A DNA stretch of 48,834 bases from Desulfurococcales archaeon. Its GTDB lineage: Archaea; Thermoproteota; Thermoprotei_A; Sulfolobales; Desulfurococcaceae. Both the position numbers and the translations under genes were made by a program. The notes under the pieces are model-generated. The model had not been told where the DNA came from. It made no database searches and saw nothing but the letters and a program-made list of their open reading frames with translations. Every line of letters starts with the position of its first letter. Position 1 is the stretch's first letter. Of this stretch, positions 40,990 to 48,782 are shown piece by piece. The DNA is taken from contig WAPN01000020.1 of assembly GCA_015520735.1 (NCBI GenBank), positions 1-48,834 of the forward strand. Reading direction: 5' to 3'.

Positions 40990-42069
40990 CTAATACAGTA
41001 ATTTCTTCCCACTTAAGTGGATATGCATAGCCTTTGCAGCATATAAGGCAGTCTTCACAGCGTTGCCAATGAAGCTCGGCCCTGTGACAACATCGCCCGC
41101 TGCCCATACCTTCGGGTTCGTGGTTCTATAGTACTGGTCGACTTGTATCCTCCCTTTTCTATCAACAGTTATGCCGAGATTCTCCTTCTCGAACGGTGGT
41201 GTCGCGAGCTCGCCCACTGCTAGGATCACGGTATCTGCCTCAAGGGTGAACTCGCTCCCGGGTATCGGTATTGGTCTCGGTCTTCCGCTTGCATCTGGTT
41301 CTCCGAGCCTCATCCTCTGGAGCTTTATGGCTTTCACCACACCGTTCTCACGTATGATCTCAAGGGGGCTTGCCAGCTCGATCCATTTTATGCCCTTCCG
41401 GATCAACTGGTTTATCTCGTAGACTCCCGCAGGGGCCTGCTTGATCGTTCTCCTGTAGGCAATAATTACTTCTTGTGCACCCCTGTCCCACGCCTCCATT
41501 GCAGCGTCTACGGCGCTGAGGCCAGCTCCTATTACCACTACACGTCTACCTATTCTGGGCTTGTGGCTTGTCAATCCTTTCTCATACAGTCTTATTGCGT
41601 AGAGGAAATCGAGAGCGCTTAGTACCCCGGGCCCATTTTCGCCGGGTAATCCCAGCCTTCTGCTTCTCCATGTGCCTGTCGTTATCATTATGGCGTTGCT
41701 GTTCTCAATTATCTCCTTGAGGGGCACGTTCTCCTTGACTAGTTCTTCTCCTTCATCCTTCCTGGGCGTTTGGTCCGCGAATACTTTCGTGGCGAGCTTA
41801 AACTCTATGCCGAACTTATCGCGTAGTTCGTCGACACCGACAAATACTGTCTCATCCCTTATCCTGATCTTGGGGATTGCGAAGACCATTAGGCCTCCCG
41901 CTAGGGGCTGTTTATCATATATGGTTATACTGTAGCCCTTACAGGCAAGGAAGCCTGCAGCGGCTAGTCCGGCCGGGCCTGCGCCGATGATGGATATCTT
42001 CGTCTTAGAACGGCCCGGCACGTTCTCAGGCTCTTTACACATCCAGGTAAACCTCAAATTATTCACCAT
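40990..42069 (-). CDS. GltD/SudA-like flavin oxidoreductase without the N-terminal Fe-S domain
   Basis: 359 residues. FAD-binding GxGxxG is in ISIIGAGPAGLAAAG (25-39). The second nucleotide motif is RVVVIGAGLSAVDAAME (about 173-189), and the C-terminal FAD motif is VWAAGDVVTGPSFIGNAV (about 320-337). Homologous GltD/NfnB/SudA proteins are about 450-480 residues and begin with a ~110-residue iron-sulfur domain; here that part is missing and only a short basic tail (KEPENVPGRSKTK) precedes the FAD motif. It probably exchanges electrons between NAD(P)H and a ferredoxin-type partner such as the four-cluster protein encoded next door. TATA box (42090-42099) 26 bases upstream implies leaderless mRNA. 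A T-run (gtttttgac, about 40978-40986) follows the stop. Confidence 0.85.
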   Translation of the reverse strand: MVNNLRFTWMCKEPENVPGRSKTKISIIGAGPAGLAAAGFLACKGYSITIYDKQPLAGGLMVFAIPKIRIRDETVFVGVDELRDKFGIEFKLATKVFADQTPRKDEGEELVKENVPLKEIIENSNAIMITTGTWRSRRLGLPGENGPGVLSALDFLYAIRLYEKGLTSHKPRIGRRVVVIGAGLSAVDAAMEAWDRGAQEVIIAYRRTIKQAPAGVYEINQLIRKGIKWIELASPLEIIRENGVVKAIKLQRMRLGEPDASGRPRPIPIPGSEFTLEADTVILAVGELATPPFEKENLGITVDRKGRIQVDQYYRTTNPKVWAAGDVVTGPSFIGNAVKTALYAAKAMHIHLSGKKLLY

Positions 42070-42089
42070 GAACGAGTTTATTATTGATT

Positions 42090-42099
42090 ATAAAGTGTT
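42090..42099 (-). promoter_or_regulatory. TATA box of the flavin oxidoreductase gene (leaderless)
   Basis: On the minus strand ctttataatc (42090-42099) lies about 26 bases before ATG 42069, so transcription would begin at the start codon. The rest of the ~176-base space up to 42245 is A/T rich with several further TATA-like stretches, one of which (atataaaagt, near 42183-42192) may serve the divergent Nip7 gene at 42246. I see no RNA gene there. Confidence 0.45.
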
Positions 42100-42245
42100 A
42101 ATTGCTTCGTGATATCGTAGTGTCATGAGGAACTATAAAATATTATGGTAGAAATAGTGGGATATAATCTATATTTACATCTATATAAAAGTCAATAAAA
42201 AATATATGATCGCGGATATCTATGCGAATAGGATAAGACATAAAT

Positions 42246-42794
42246 ATGCATAAAAGCAACCAGGTAAAAACCATGAAGTATAGGAAACCACGGGTAGAAT
42301 CGAGAATAATCTATGAGTCGAGGAGATTACCAAGAAGACATCTTTCCATTCTGAGAAACTATATTCGTAAATCACTGAGAACCGATCCAAGCAATTATAT
42401 CGATAATAGCCTCATAGTGACTTGCCTTGGTAAAACCTGCATCATTCATGAGGGGAGAAATATTTATCCAGCTACAACACTCTATAGTGGGCGCTGGATA
42501 GGCCTTATCATAGATGATTATCCCTACCTATCACCAGTGCTTTACGAGAAAATATATATGGAGCACGGATTCAGGGCGGCCGTGATAGCTCGGGATAAAG
42601 GTGTCAAGGCTTTTCTTTACGGTAATGATCTGCTCCCTATAAGTATCGAAAAAGTCTATGGGCCAACGAAATACCCATTAGCTGTTATTGATAGTAGCGA
42701 TCATAGAGTAATTGGGGTCGTACGATGGGATCCGCATGATAGGATTTACAGGAACATCTACGATCTTGGCTTGTTCCTCAGAGCTCTAGGTTAG
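42246..42794 (+). CDS. Nip7-like PUA-domain ribosome biogenesis protein
   Basis: 182 residues. The N-terminal ~110 residues match the Nip7 pre-PUA region with PYLSPVLYEKIYMEHGFRA and the strongly conserved FLYGNDLLPISI (about 124-135). A C-terminal PUA domain follows (YPLAVIDSSDHRVIGVVRW, ending NIYDLGLFLRALG). Nip7 is an RNA-binding factor in ribosome assembly conserved in archaea and eukaryotes. A start at ATG 42273 is possible. It is convergent with the adjacent RNA m5C methyltransferase, the two stops overlapping by 4 bases; both are rRNA maturation type genes. Confidence 0.8.
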   Translation: MHKSNQVKTMKYRKPRVESRIIYESRRLPRRHLSILRNYIRKSLRTDPSNYIDNSLIVTCLGKTCIIHEGRNIYPATTLYSGRWIGLIIDDYPYLSPVLYEKIYMEHGFRAAVIARDKGVKAFLYGNDLLPISIEKVYGPTKYPLAVIDSSDHRVIGVVRWDPHDRIYRNIYDLGLFLRALG

Positions 42795-43816
42795 ATCTTC
42801 CTTAGCAGGCATATCGTGAATCCCATCATTCCGTGCCTATGAGGCCATATCCTAAGGCACTTCTTGAAGTCGCTCGTATAATCTATACCTTTATAACTGG
42901 TTAGCCATGGAGACCATTCAAATAGTTTGACGCGTGGCTCGACTATCTCGAAGTCATCCCTGAACATCATTAACCTGTAGATCACATACTCGTTCTCTTC
43001 CGGAGCTATACTACAGGTGGAGTAGGCAAGGATGCCGCCGGGCTCAAGCATATCTAGAGCTGCATCGAGGAGTTCTATTTCACGCTTAACAATCAAAGCT
43101 AAATCCTTAATCGTCGTCCTAGTCTTTCTGCCGGGGTCAAACATTATTGTTCCCTCCCCACTACATGGAGCATCCAAGAGTATTCTTCTGAATCTCTTGT
43201 TCATAATACTGGGGAGTTTACGGGCATCTGCCCATGTCACATCGACATTGTCTAGCCTCATCCTCATGACGTGGCCTATGAGCGACCTTATCCTGTATAG
43301 CACAAGATCGTTAGCGATAATCCTTCCCCGCCCATATAGTAGCTGGGCTAAATGTGTAGCTTTACCACCGGGTGCCGCACACATATCGAGAACATCGCCT
43401 TCATAGCTGTCATCGATCAAGAGAACTGGGGGAAGTAGTGCGGCTGCATCCCTATGGATGTAGTATAGCCCCTTCAAATACTCGTGTGTACTACCGATAC
43501 TAGGTGATCTTGGAGCATCCACTACTCTATACGCGTACGGAAGCCACGTTATAGATTCCAGTTCGAACCCAAGGTTTTCTAGTCTCTCCGCCAGCTTCTC
43601 CGGCTTAATGAGCACTGTGTTTGTCCTTATGACGGGCGCGAGAGGCTTCTCGAATGCCTCCAGTAGCTTGGTGGTCTCTCTAAAGCCTAGAACACGAATG
43701 TATCGTTCAACCATATAGGGGAGATACCCGTACCTCTCAGCTAGCATGATGGCTGGCTTGCCCGGCGACACGTATATATCTCTTATTATCTCGTCAACGC
43801 TGATGATTTTCCTCAT
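42791..43816 (-). CDS. RsmB/NOP2/NSUN-family RNA m5C methyltransferase
   Basis: 341 residues. SAM motif I lies in DMCAAPGGKATHLAQLL (144-160), motif IV in LLDAPCSGEGTI (214-225, C218) and the catalytic motif VI in YSTCSIAPEEN (265-275, C268), so both cysteines of the family are present. An N-terminal ~110 residues form the recognition domain. It places 5-methylcytosine in rRNA or tRNA. It sits convergent to the Nip7-like gene (4-base overlap of stops), and the two are known to act in the same maturation area in eukaryotes, so an rRNA target is plausible. Confidence 0.92.
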   Translation of the reverse strand: MRKIISVDEIIRDIYVSPGKPAIMLAERYGYLPYMVERYIRVLGFRETTKLLEAFEKPLAPVIRTNTVLIKPEKLAERLENLGFELESITWLPYAYRVVDAPRSPSIGSTHEYLKGLYYIHRDAAALLPPVLLIDDSYEGDVLDMCAAPGGKATHLAQLLYGRGRIIANDLVLYRIRSLIGHVMRMRLDNVDVTWADARKLPSIMNKRFRRILLDAPCSGEGTIMFDPGRKTRTTIKDLALIVKREIELLDAALDMLEPGGILAYSTCSIAPEENEYVIYRLMMFRDDFEIVEPRVKLFEWSPWLTSYKGIDYTSDFKKCLRIWPHRHGMMGFTICLLRKI

Positions 43817-43998
43817 ATCAGCAGAGAGCCCCGGGTAGGGTTTTTCAGGATAATAAATTATGGTGTAATGATATTATTATTGTATTATTGGTAATGGCGA
43901 GGCTGTCCTGTCAAGCATGGAAACGATGCATATGAATTATGATGAGGTGACATGGTTTGATCGCGCTGACAGATACTAATTGATCATGGAGGATTGAT

Positions 43999-44094
43999 TT
44001 GTTGGCAGAAATATATGGCGAGGCAACATATCATGAACTCCCATGGATAGCTGAGAGTATGTATGGCGACGAAATGATAAAGACAATGGTTTGA
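43999..44094 (+). pseudogene. N-terminal piece of the frameshifted GNAT gene
   Basis: A strong ribosome site, GGAGGA (43988-43993), precedes tandem TTG codons (43999 and 44002). From there the frame reads LLAEIYGEATYHELPWIAESMYGDEMIKT and stops at TGA 44092-44094. In the +1 frame, starting at 44081, the sequence continues without interruption as RQWFDASWFEPDKFITLYVMGRPTGF into the GNAT domain called next. Removing one A from the run at 44079-44081 joins both parts (GDEMIRQWFDAS). The break is therefore a one-base insertion: a mutation, a sequencing error or a recoding site. Confidence 0.6.
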
Positions 44095-44137
44095 TGCCTC
44101 ATGGTTCGAGCCAGATAAATTCATAACGCTATATGTT

Positions 44138-44902
44138 ATGGGTAGGCCTACTGGCTTCGCGTTCGTATGGTGGAGAAGTGGAAGAATTAGAATAAACCCT
44201 TATATTGATCCTCGCCTTCCTAAGAGTATCTTCATCAATGCACTCGAAACGGTGCTCTCATGGACGAGGCTAAAAGGCTTAGAGAATGACTCCTATGTAG
44301 TACAAGTGTTCGCTGGGCCAGAATACGGTTATCTCCACTGTGTTGTCCAGGAAGTACTCCGCGTTGGACGCAGTATTCACTCTACATATATTATGCTAGC
44401 CCTGAGAAGAATTAGGATCAGTGGAGAATTTGTTGTCGAAATAATAGAATATAGGCCCGGATTAGAGGAAGCTGTGGCCGGTATTTATAATGATGCTTTC
44501 TCGCAATATCCTTGGTTCATACCGATCAGTCCGGCCGATGTAGCGAGTATGTATAGGTCAGGGAGGGTCAAGGCCCTCATAGCCATTATGGGTGGCAAGC
44601 CCGTCGGATACGTAGATTTTATGACTAGAGGAATAGGCGTCAAGGCGGGCTATATTTATACTTTAGCTGTTAAGAAGGAGTATCGTGGCATGAGGATAGG
44701 CCGAAAATTACTTGCCGAGGCATTAAGGAAGCTTAGAGAGACGGGGTTAGAAATAGTTTACCTCGACGCTTATCCGGAGGTTGTCGACTACTATATGAGG
44801 TGCGGGTTTAAGATATTGAGGAGATATATCAACATAGAATATAGTATTGAACAATTACCGAAAACACTAAACTATATGGTAGTGAGCGGAGGCGGAAACT
44901 AG
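44138..44902 (+). CDS. GNAT acetyltransferase (N-terminus displaced by a frameshift)
   Basis: From the internal ATG 44138 the protein has 254 residues; the natural protein would begin at 43999/44002 in another frame (see the preceding feature) and be about 300 residues. A C-terminal GNAT domain has the acetyl-CoA motif A in YRGMRIGRKLLAEAL (182-196), with YIYTLAVKKE before it and EIVYLDAYPEVVDYYMRCGFKI after. The N-terminal part has GRPTGFAFVWW, typical of a second, degenerate GNAT half, as in tandem-GNAT proteins such as mycothiol synthase. The substrate is unknown. The gene converges on an Mth938-domain gene (4-base overlap). Confidence 0.75.
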   Translation: MGRPTGFAFVWWRSGRIRINPYIDPRLPKSIFINALETVLSWTRLKGLENDSYVVQVFAGPEYGYLHCVVQEVLRVGRSIHSTYIMLALRRIRISGEFVVEIIEYRPGLEEAVAGIYNDAFSQYPWFIPISPADVASMYRSGRVKALIAIMGGKPVGYVDFMTRGIGVKAGYIYTLAVKKEYRGMRIGRKLLAEALRKLRETGLEIVYLDAYPEVVDYYMRCGFKILRRYINIEYSIEQLPKTLNYMVVSGGGN

Positions 44903-45258
44903 CAGGTCAAATGGAATAATCCGATAACCTTCTTACCCTTCCTGACGAGTTCATTATATTTCTCGACGGCTTCCCCTGTCTCAGCCACATATACCTCCAT
45001 ACCCTTCTCCCTGAAGTATTCGATCACTTCCTTGTCGACACGCATTAATCCATAATATCCAGTCCCCACAATGACCGCATCGGCTATGATCTCCCCTATA
45101 TCCTTTAGATCGTCGAGCTGGAGATAATGGCCTTCTTTCCTCCACCAATTACCAATTATTCTGCCAGGAAGTATGATTATATCATGTGTATATACCTTAT
45201 CATCCATGATGACTTTTCCAAAATTATAGGATTTAATCAGGGGTTGCACGTTATTCAC
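44899..45258 (-). CDS. Mth938-domain (DUF498) protein
   Basis: 119 residues, the usual size of the family. Conserved features: SYNFGKVIMDDKVYTHDIIILPG at the start, W39-W40 in NWWRKEGHYLQLDD, DAVIVGTGYYGLMRVD (about 60-75) and YVAETGEAVEKYNEL. The Mth938 fold is an alpha/beta structure found in NDUFAF3 and archaeal single-domain proteins; the function in archaea is not clear. GTG start (45258), with a second GTG at 45249. It is separated from the HAD gene by 51 bases on the same strand. Confidence 0.85.
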   Translation of the reverse strand: MNNVQPLIKSYNFGKVIMDDKVYTHDIIILPGRIIGNWWRKEGHYLQLDDLKDIGEIIADAVIVGTGYYGLMRVDKEVIEYFREKGMEVYVAETGEAVEKYNELVRKGKKVIGLFHLTC

Positions 45259-45309
45259 CCATACATAAAATTAACACTGGGCACCAAGTTATCAGGTACG
45301 GGTTGCACT

Positions 45310-46014
45310 TTATCTATTAAGCATGTAGATGGCCTCCGGGAGAAAGCCTATGTTTGGTATGATCGCTATACCTAGCTCCTTAATTACCGTGGTTCTTCCG
45401 GTTTCTGGTCTTATTATCGCTGCCTTCATCCCAGAAGATAGAGCTCCACCAAGATCCTCTATTACCCCGTCACCAACATGTACCGCTTCGGACGGCTCTA
45501 TCCCAAGTTCTTTTAAAACATTCAAGAAGACCCTCCTGTCAGGCTTCATGGCTCCTGCCTCATCCGCAAATACTATTAGGTCCATGTACTCAGCTATACC
45601 GAGCCTCTCGAGTATCGCTCTAGTGTAGCTTCCAGGCCATAGGAGGACATTGCCTATTACTGCTAGTTTCTCCATCTCATCTCTTAGAGACCTGATTACA
45701 CCCAGTGTATCCGAGAATAAGAGGGGCTCCGGATCCTCGAGGACTCTAAGCAGTCCTCGGGCTACCCCATTCTTAATATCATTAGTTCTACACTCTAGTC
45801 TTTCGGCGAGCAATTTCCAGGAGGCCTCCAGAGGATCTATTACTTCGAGCCTCTGCCTTTTAGTCTTAATATCCAGTACTAATTCCTCGACGACGAGCCT
45901 CATCTCCAGGGGATCTCGACCCACGACCTCGGCTATTCCCTCGGCCATCCGTTCTCTCATAACATCTAGTCTTAGGAGAGTATTCCATACATCAAATGTT
46001 ACAGCCTTAATCAA
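45310..46014 (-). CDS. HAD-family hydrolase, dehalogenase-like subgroup
   Basis: 234 residues. Motif I is FDVWNTLLRLD (7-17), with nucleophile D8. The second Asp of the phosphatase-type DxD motif is replaced by Trp, a change seen in 2-haloacid-dehalogenase-type members. Motif II is AVIGNVLL (Asn instead of Ser/Thr), motif III GAMKPDRRVF (Lys), and motif IV HVGDGVIEDLGGA. The helical cap lies at about 20-90. A phosphatase of a small metabolite remains possible. TTG start with GGTGGAG upstream. Confidence 0.88.
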   Translation of the reverse strand: MIKAVTFDVWNTLLRLDVMRERMAEGIAEVVGRDPLEMRLVVEELVLDIKTKRQRLEVIDPLEASWKLLAERLECRTNDIKNGVARGLLRVLEDPEPLLFSDTLGVIRSLRDEMEKLAVIGNVLLWPGSYTRAILERLGIAEYMDLIVFADEAGAMKPDRRVFLNVLKELGIEPSEAVHVGDGVIEDLGGALSSGMKAAIIRPETGRTTVIKELGIAIIPNIGFLPEAIYMLNR

Positions 46015-46112
46015 GGATCTCCACCCATGTGTAGATTATCTATACTAGGTTATACAGTCTGAATGTAACGAATTAATATAACTACGCGTTGAACAAAGAA
46101 ACATATAGTCCG

Positions 46113-47390
46113 TTAGCGTTTGATGAATACTTCTCTCAAACCATTATACATGCCTTCATAGAAGAACAGTATTTCCCACCCAGCATCCTTCAATCCTCCA
46201 GGTTCTAGCCCTGTCGTTACGACAAGGGTATCTACTGTACGAGGTAGTACTCTCTTGAAGAGGAATCCTTTTTTTACTGGTTTTCTAAACTTTGCACGTA
46301 TGCTTTTAGCGTCTTTGAGTAGCTCTTCCTCGTATTCGTCTCCCCAGTAGCCATCAGTAAATATTATGGCTGCTTCGAAAGTCATCGATTTTACCAGTCT
46401 TAGAGGTTCAGCCATCAGTGTTTCTCCGGATCTTCGGCATTTCTCGTTTATCTCTCTATACCTAGGTGTTAAGCCGGCATATGATGTACATATCATATCT
46501 GCTACACACATTGTTCTAATGATATCGAGATTATAGCCTGTCTCGCCAACCATGGCCTTCAGGGTATCCGTGAATATCTCTGCTTCATCCTCTGTCACGC
46601 CCGGGAGATCAATAACTAGTATCAAGCTTGCCTTCTCGCCTGAAAGGCCCGAGACTATATCTCTGATCCTGTCGACCCATGTTTTCTTAGGCCTTCTCAT
46701 TGATGGAAGATTCTCGATGAGAAATAACGATTGCGTATCAGCATTCCGCCTAAGGTCAGATATCATACGCCTAGACATGTTCATAGCGACAACATATGGT
46801 TTTTCTGGCGGATTTTTTATTTCGCCGTCTAAGCCTCTCCCCGATATACTTCCGGGTGGGACAACGTGCCGCTCCGAGTCAAGAATACTGTTTGGATCAA
46901 CCTTATTCCTAAGACAAAGCGATTTAAGTACACCATAAAGTATGCCTGGGTCTTCAAGGTACGGGTCAAACTCATCGGTATAGATTAAGAGGCCTGTTTC
47001 TTTTCTGATCTTTTTGACAAAGTGGTCGACAAGCTCCTCCACTTCTCCATATCTGAGATAAGGATCTATTATCGCTTCGGCTAGCCCACTATATATTCCA
47101 TGCCCATAGATAATCGGTGGATCACCGTCCAGCATATGTAAACCAACATGATAAAGAAGGCGGACCCTCATATCTATGTTCATAGAGGATAGCTTCCTCG
47201 GGTCGACACCAATATAGATGCCATCAGTAATGAGTGGTGCTCCCCGTGTAGCTGTTTCTACAAATACTTGTTCTCTCAGACCCCACAGTAGTCCAGCAAT
47301 ACCTGCCATAGCGCCCCCTGAAGATATCATTTGCATCAACGTGTCTTCTATGATCTTCTTGAGAGCGTATGTTGACAAGAGCTGCACCAC
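46113..47390 (-). CDS. DUF2201-like metallopeptidase/VWA protein with lost active motifs
   Basis: 425 residues. The order matches the DUF2201 family (putative metallopeptidase domain followed by a VWA-like domain). In the N-terminal part the expected HExxH is HVGLH (81-85): both His remain but the catalytic Glu is a Val. In the C-terminal part the MIDAS motif DxSxS is DLPGV (261-265), and the GGT(D/E) motif is SGET, although FTDGYWGD (344-351) is retained. The protein thus looks like a pseudo-enzyme or scaffold derived from this family. GTG start; a promoter is not evident. It is followed by a glycosyltransferase gene 21 bases away on the same strand. Confidence 0.6.
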   Translation of the reverse strand: MVQLLSTYALKKIIEDTLMQMISSGGAMAGIAGLLWGLREQVFVETATRGAPLITDGIYIGVDPRKLSSMNIDMRVRLLYHVGLHMLDGDPPIIYGHGIYSGLAEAIIDPYLRYGEVEELVDHFVKKIRKETGLLIYTDEFDPYLEDPGILYGVLKSLCLRNKVDPNSILDSERHVVPPGSISGRGLDGEIKNPPEKPYVVAMNMSRRMISDLRRNADTQSLFLIENLPSMRRPKKTWVDRIRDIVSGLSGEKASLILVIDLPGVTEDEAEIFTDTLKAMVGETGYNLDIIRTMCVADMICTSYAGLTPRYREINEKCRRSGETLMAEPLRLVKSMTFEAAIIFTDGYWGDEYEEELLKDAKSIRAKFRKPVKKGFLFKRVLPRTVDTLVVTTGLEPGGLKDAGWEILFFYEGMYNGLREVFIKR

Positions 47391-47411
47391 CAGTTACGGT
47401 GAAACAATAAT

Positions 47412-48734
47412 CTACATTATTCTTCTATGCATTCTAGATATTAATGTAATTATGGTAACATAAAGTGTTAATGTCAATAGTATACTGTAGCAGACATAGT
47501 ATAGGCGATCAAATACCATCAGGCTGAAGAAATCTAAAAGTTTCCAGATAAACATATTGGGGTTCCTTATGTGTACGTGTGCCCACCAGCTTGTAGGGAA
47601 CATTATGGGCCAGAACCCGATAAGGAATATAGATGCTACTACAGCTATTCTTGCCCTACCAGTTATTACGGGGTGGAAAAACGCTACAGCTAGGAGCCCG
47701 ACAGCAGGCAACAAGTACTGTGCATTAATCCTCCAATAAGTAGCGATGTAAACCAGATATCCTATGACAACAGATAACAGCGGATCACCGCCCTTCCTCG
47801 CGAGTACAATAATATAGACTATCGTCAATAATAGTGCTGGAACAAACCAGTATTTTATAACCCATAGTGTATTTGAACCGCTTATGCTATTAAGGTAGGT
47901 GGCTAAGCTTGAGAATCCATTAAAACTATATGATATAGGATAAGTATATGACGGGGTGCTGGTCATCTTTAGATTCTCAAGAAAAACACTTATCGATCTA
48001 GGGCAAAGGATGAAAGGAGCCATGAAAACTAGTCCAAGGAGAATTATTATAATCATATCCCTAATGAATCTCTTTATGCCATCGCTTCGAATGATATATA
48101 ACAAATAATAGATCGCCGGGAATAACATTGTCTGCTTAATTACCAGCGATAATCCCATAGAAAGGGCATCCATAATTCTCGTGTTGTTGATTATGAAGTA
48201 TAGTGATACCAGCAGAAAGAAGAACGCTACCGGGTCGAACATCCCATATATGGACGAAACATAGATTGTCATTGGGTTGAAGTAGTAGATTAACATGCCG
48301 AGCAATGCCTTACTGCCACGTCCTGTAATCCTTTTTATTATCAGATATATCATGATCGCTGATAAGGTATCAAATAGTATGAATAATGCCTTGCAAGCTA
48401 TAATCCAATTCACGGGTACGTAGACGTAATAATGACCTAATGCGTCAAAATAATGGATCACTTTGCCATGAACGAACAATCGGAGCAATCCGAGAAACAA
48501 TATGAGTGGCGGACCATATACATAGGGCCAATTATATGGCCAGCCTTCGGCTATGAAGGAAGCAGAGCTACTATATTTGTAGAAGCAGATGCCGTGCCTC
48601 AGAAAAGTGTCCGCGAAACCAGCGAACTGGGCTATATCGCTCCCGGTAGTATATGGGGCAAGAATAGACCTTATTACTAGACCAGCCATGATGAGTAATA
48701 CGAGCACGATCCTGTGTTTAGTGTTTTTCCCCAA
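47412..48734 (-). CDS. GT-C type membrane glycosyltransferase
   Basis: 440 residues, about 11-12 transmembrane helices. After helix 1 the first outside loop carries the Asp in TTGSDIAQFAGFADTFL (about 29-45), the catalytic-type acidic residue of dolichol-phosphate-sugar-using mannosyltransferases. Segments FNPMTIYVSSIYGMFDPVAFF (about 152-172) and SLVIKQTMLFPAIYY (about 196-210) resemble GT87/DUF2029-like proteins. It would transfer a sugar from a polyprenol carrier at the outer face of the membrane, perhaps for glycolipids or N-glycans. Precise substrate unknown. Confidence 0.7.
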   Translation of the reverse strand: MGKNTKHRIVLVLLIMAGLVIRSILAPYTTGSDIAQFAGFADTFLRHGICFYKYSSSASFIAEGWPYNWPYVYGPPLILFLGLLRLFVHGKVIHYFDALGHYYVYVPVNWIIACKALFILFDTLSAIMIYLIIKRITGRGSKALLGMLIYYFNPMTIYVSSIYGMFDPVAFFFLLVSLYFIINNTRIMDALSMGLSLVIKQTMLFPAIYYLLYIIRSDGIKRFIRDMIIIILLGLVFMAPFILCPRSISVFLENLKMTSTPSYTYPISYSFNGFSSLATYLNSISGSNTLWVIKYWFVPALLLTIVYIIVLARKGGDPLLSVVIGYLVYIATYWRINAQYLLPAVGLLAVAFFHPVITGRARIAVVASIFLIGFWPIMFPTSWWAHVHIRNPNMFIWKLLDFFSLMVFDRLYYVCYSILLTLTLYVTIITLISRMHRRIM

Positions 48735-48782
48735 GATTGTTTACCATTTATAGATAGGGGCATATGACGTGCTATAAAAACA

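Noticed and set aside
43917-43979. 20-codon plus-strand peptide frame before the GNAT gene
   Set aside because: Very short, no ribosome site at a good distance, and no regulatory relationship visible; treated as chance.
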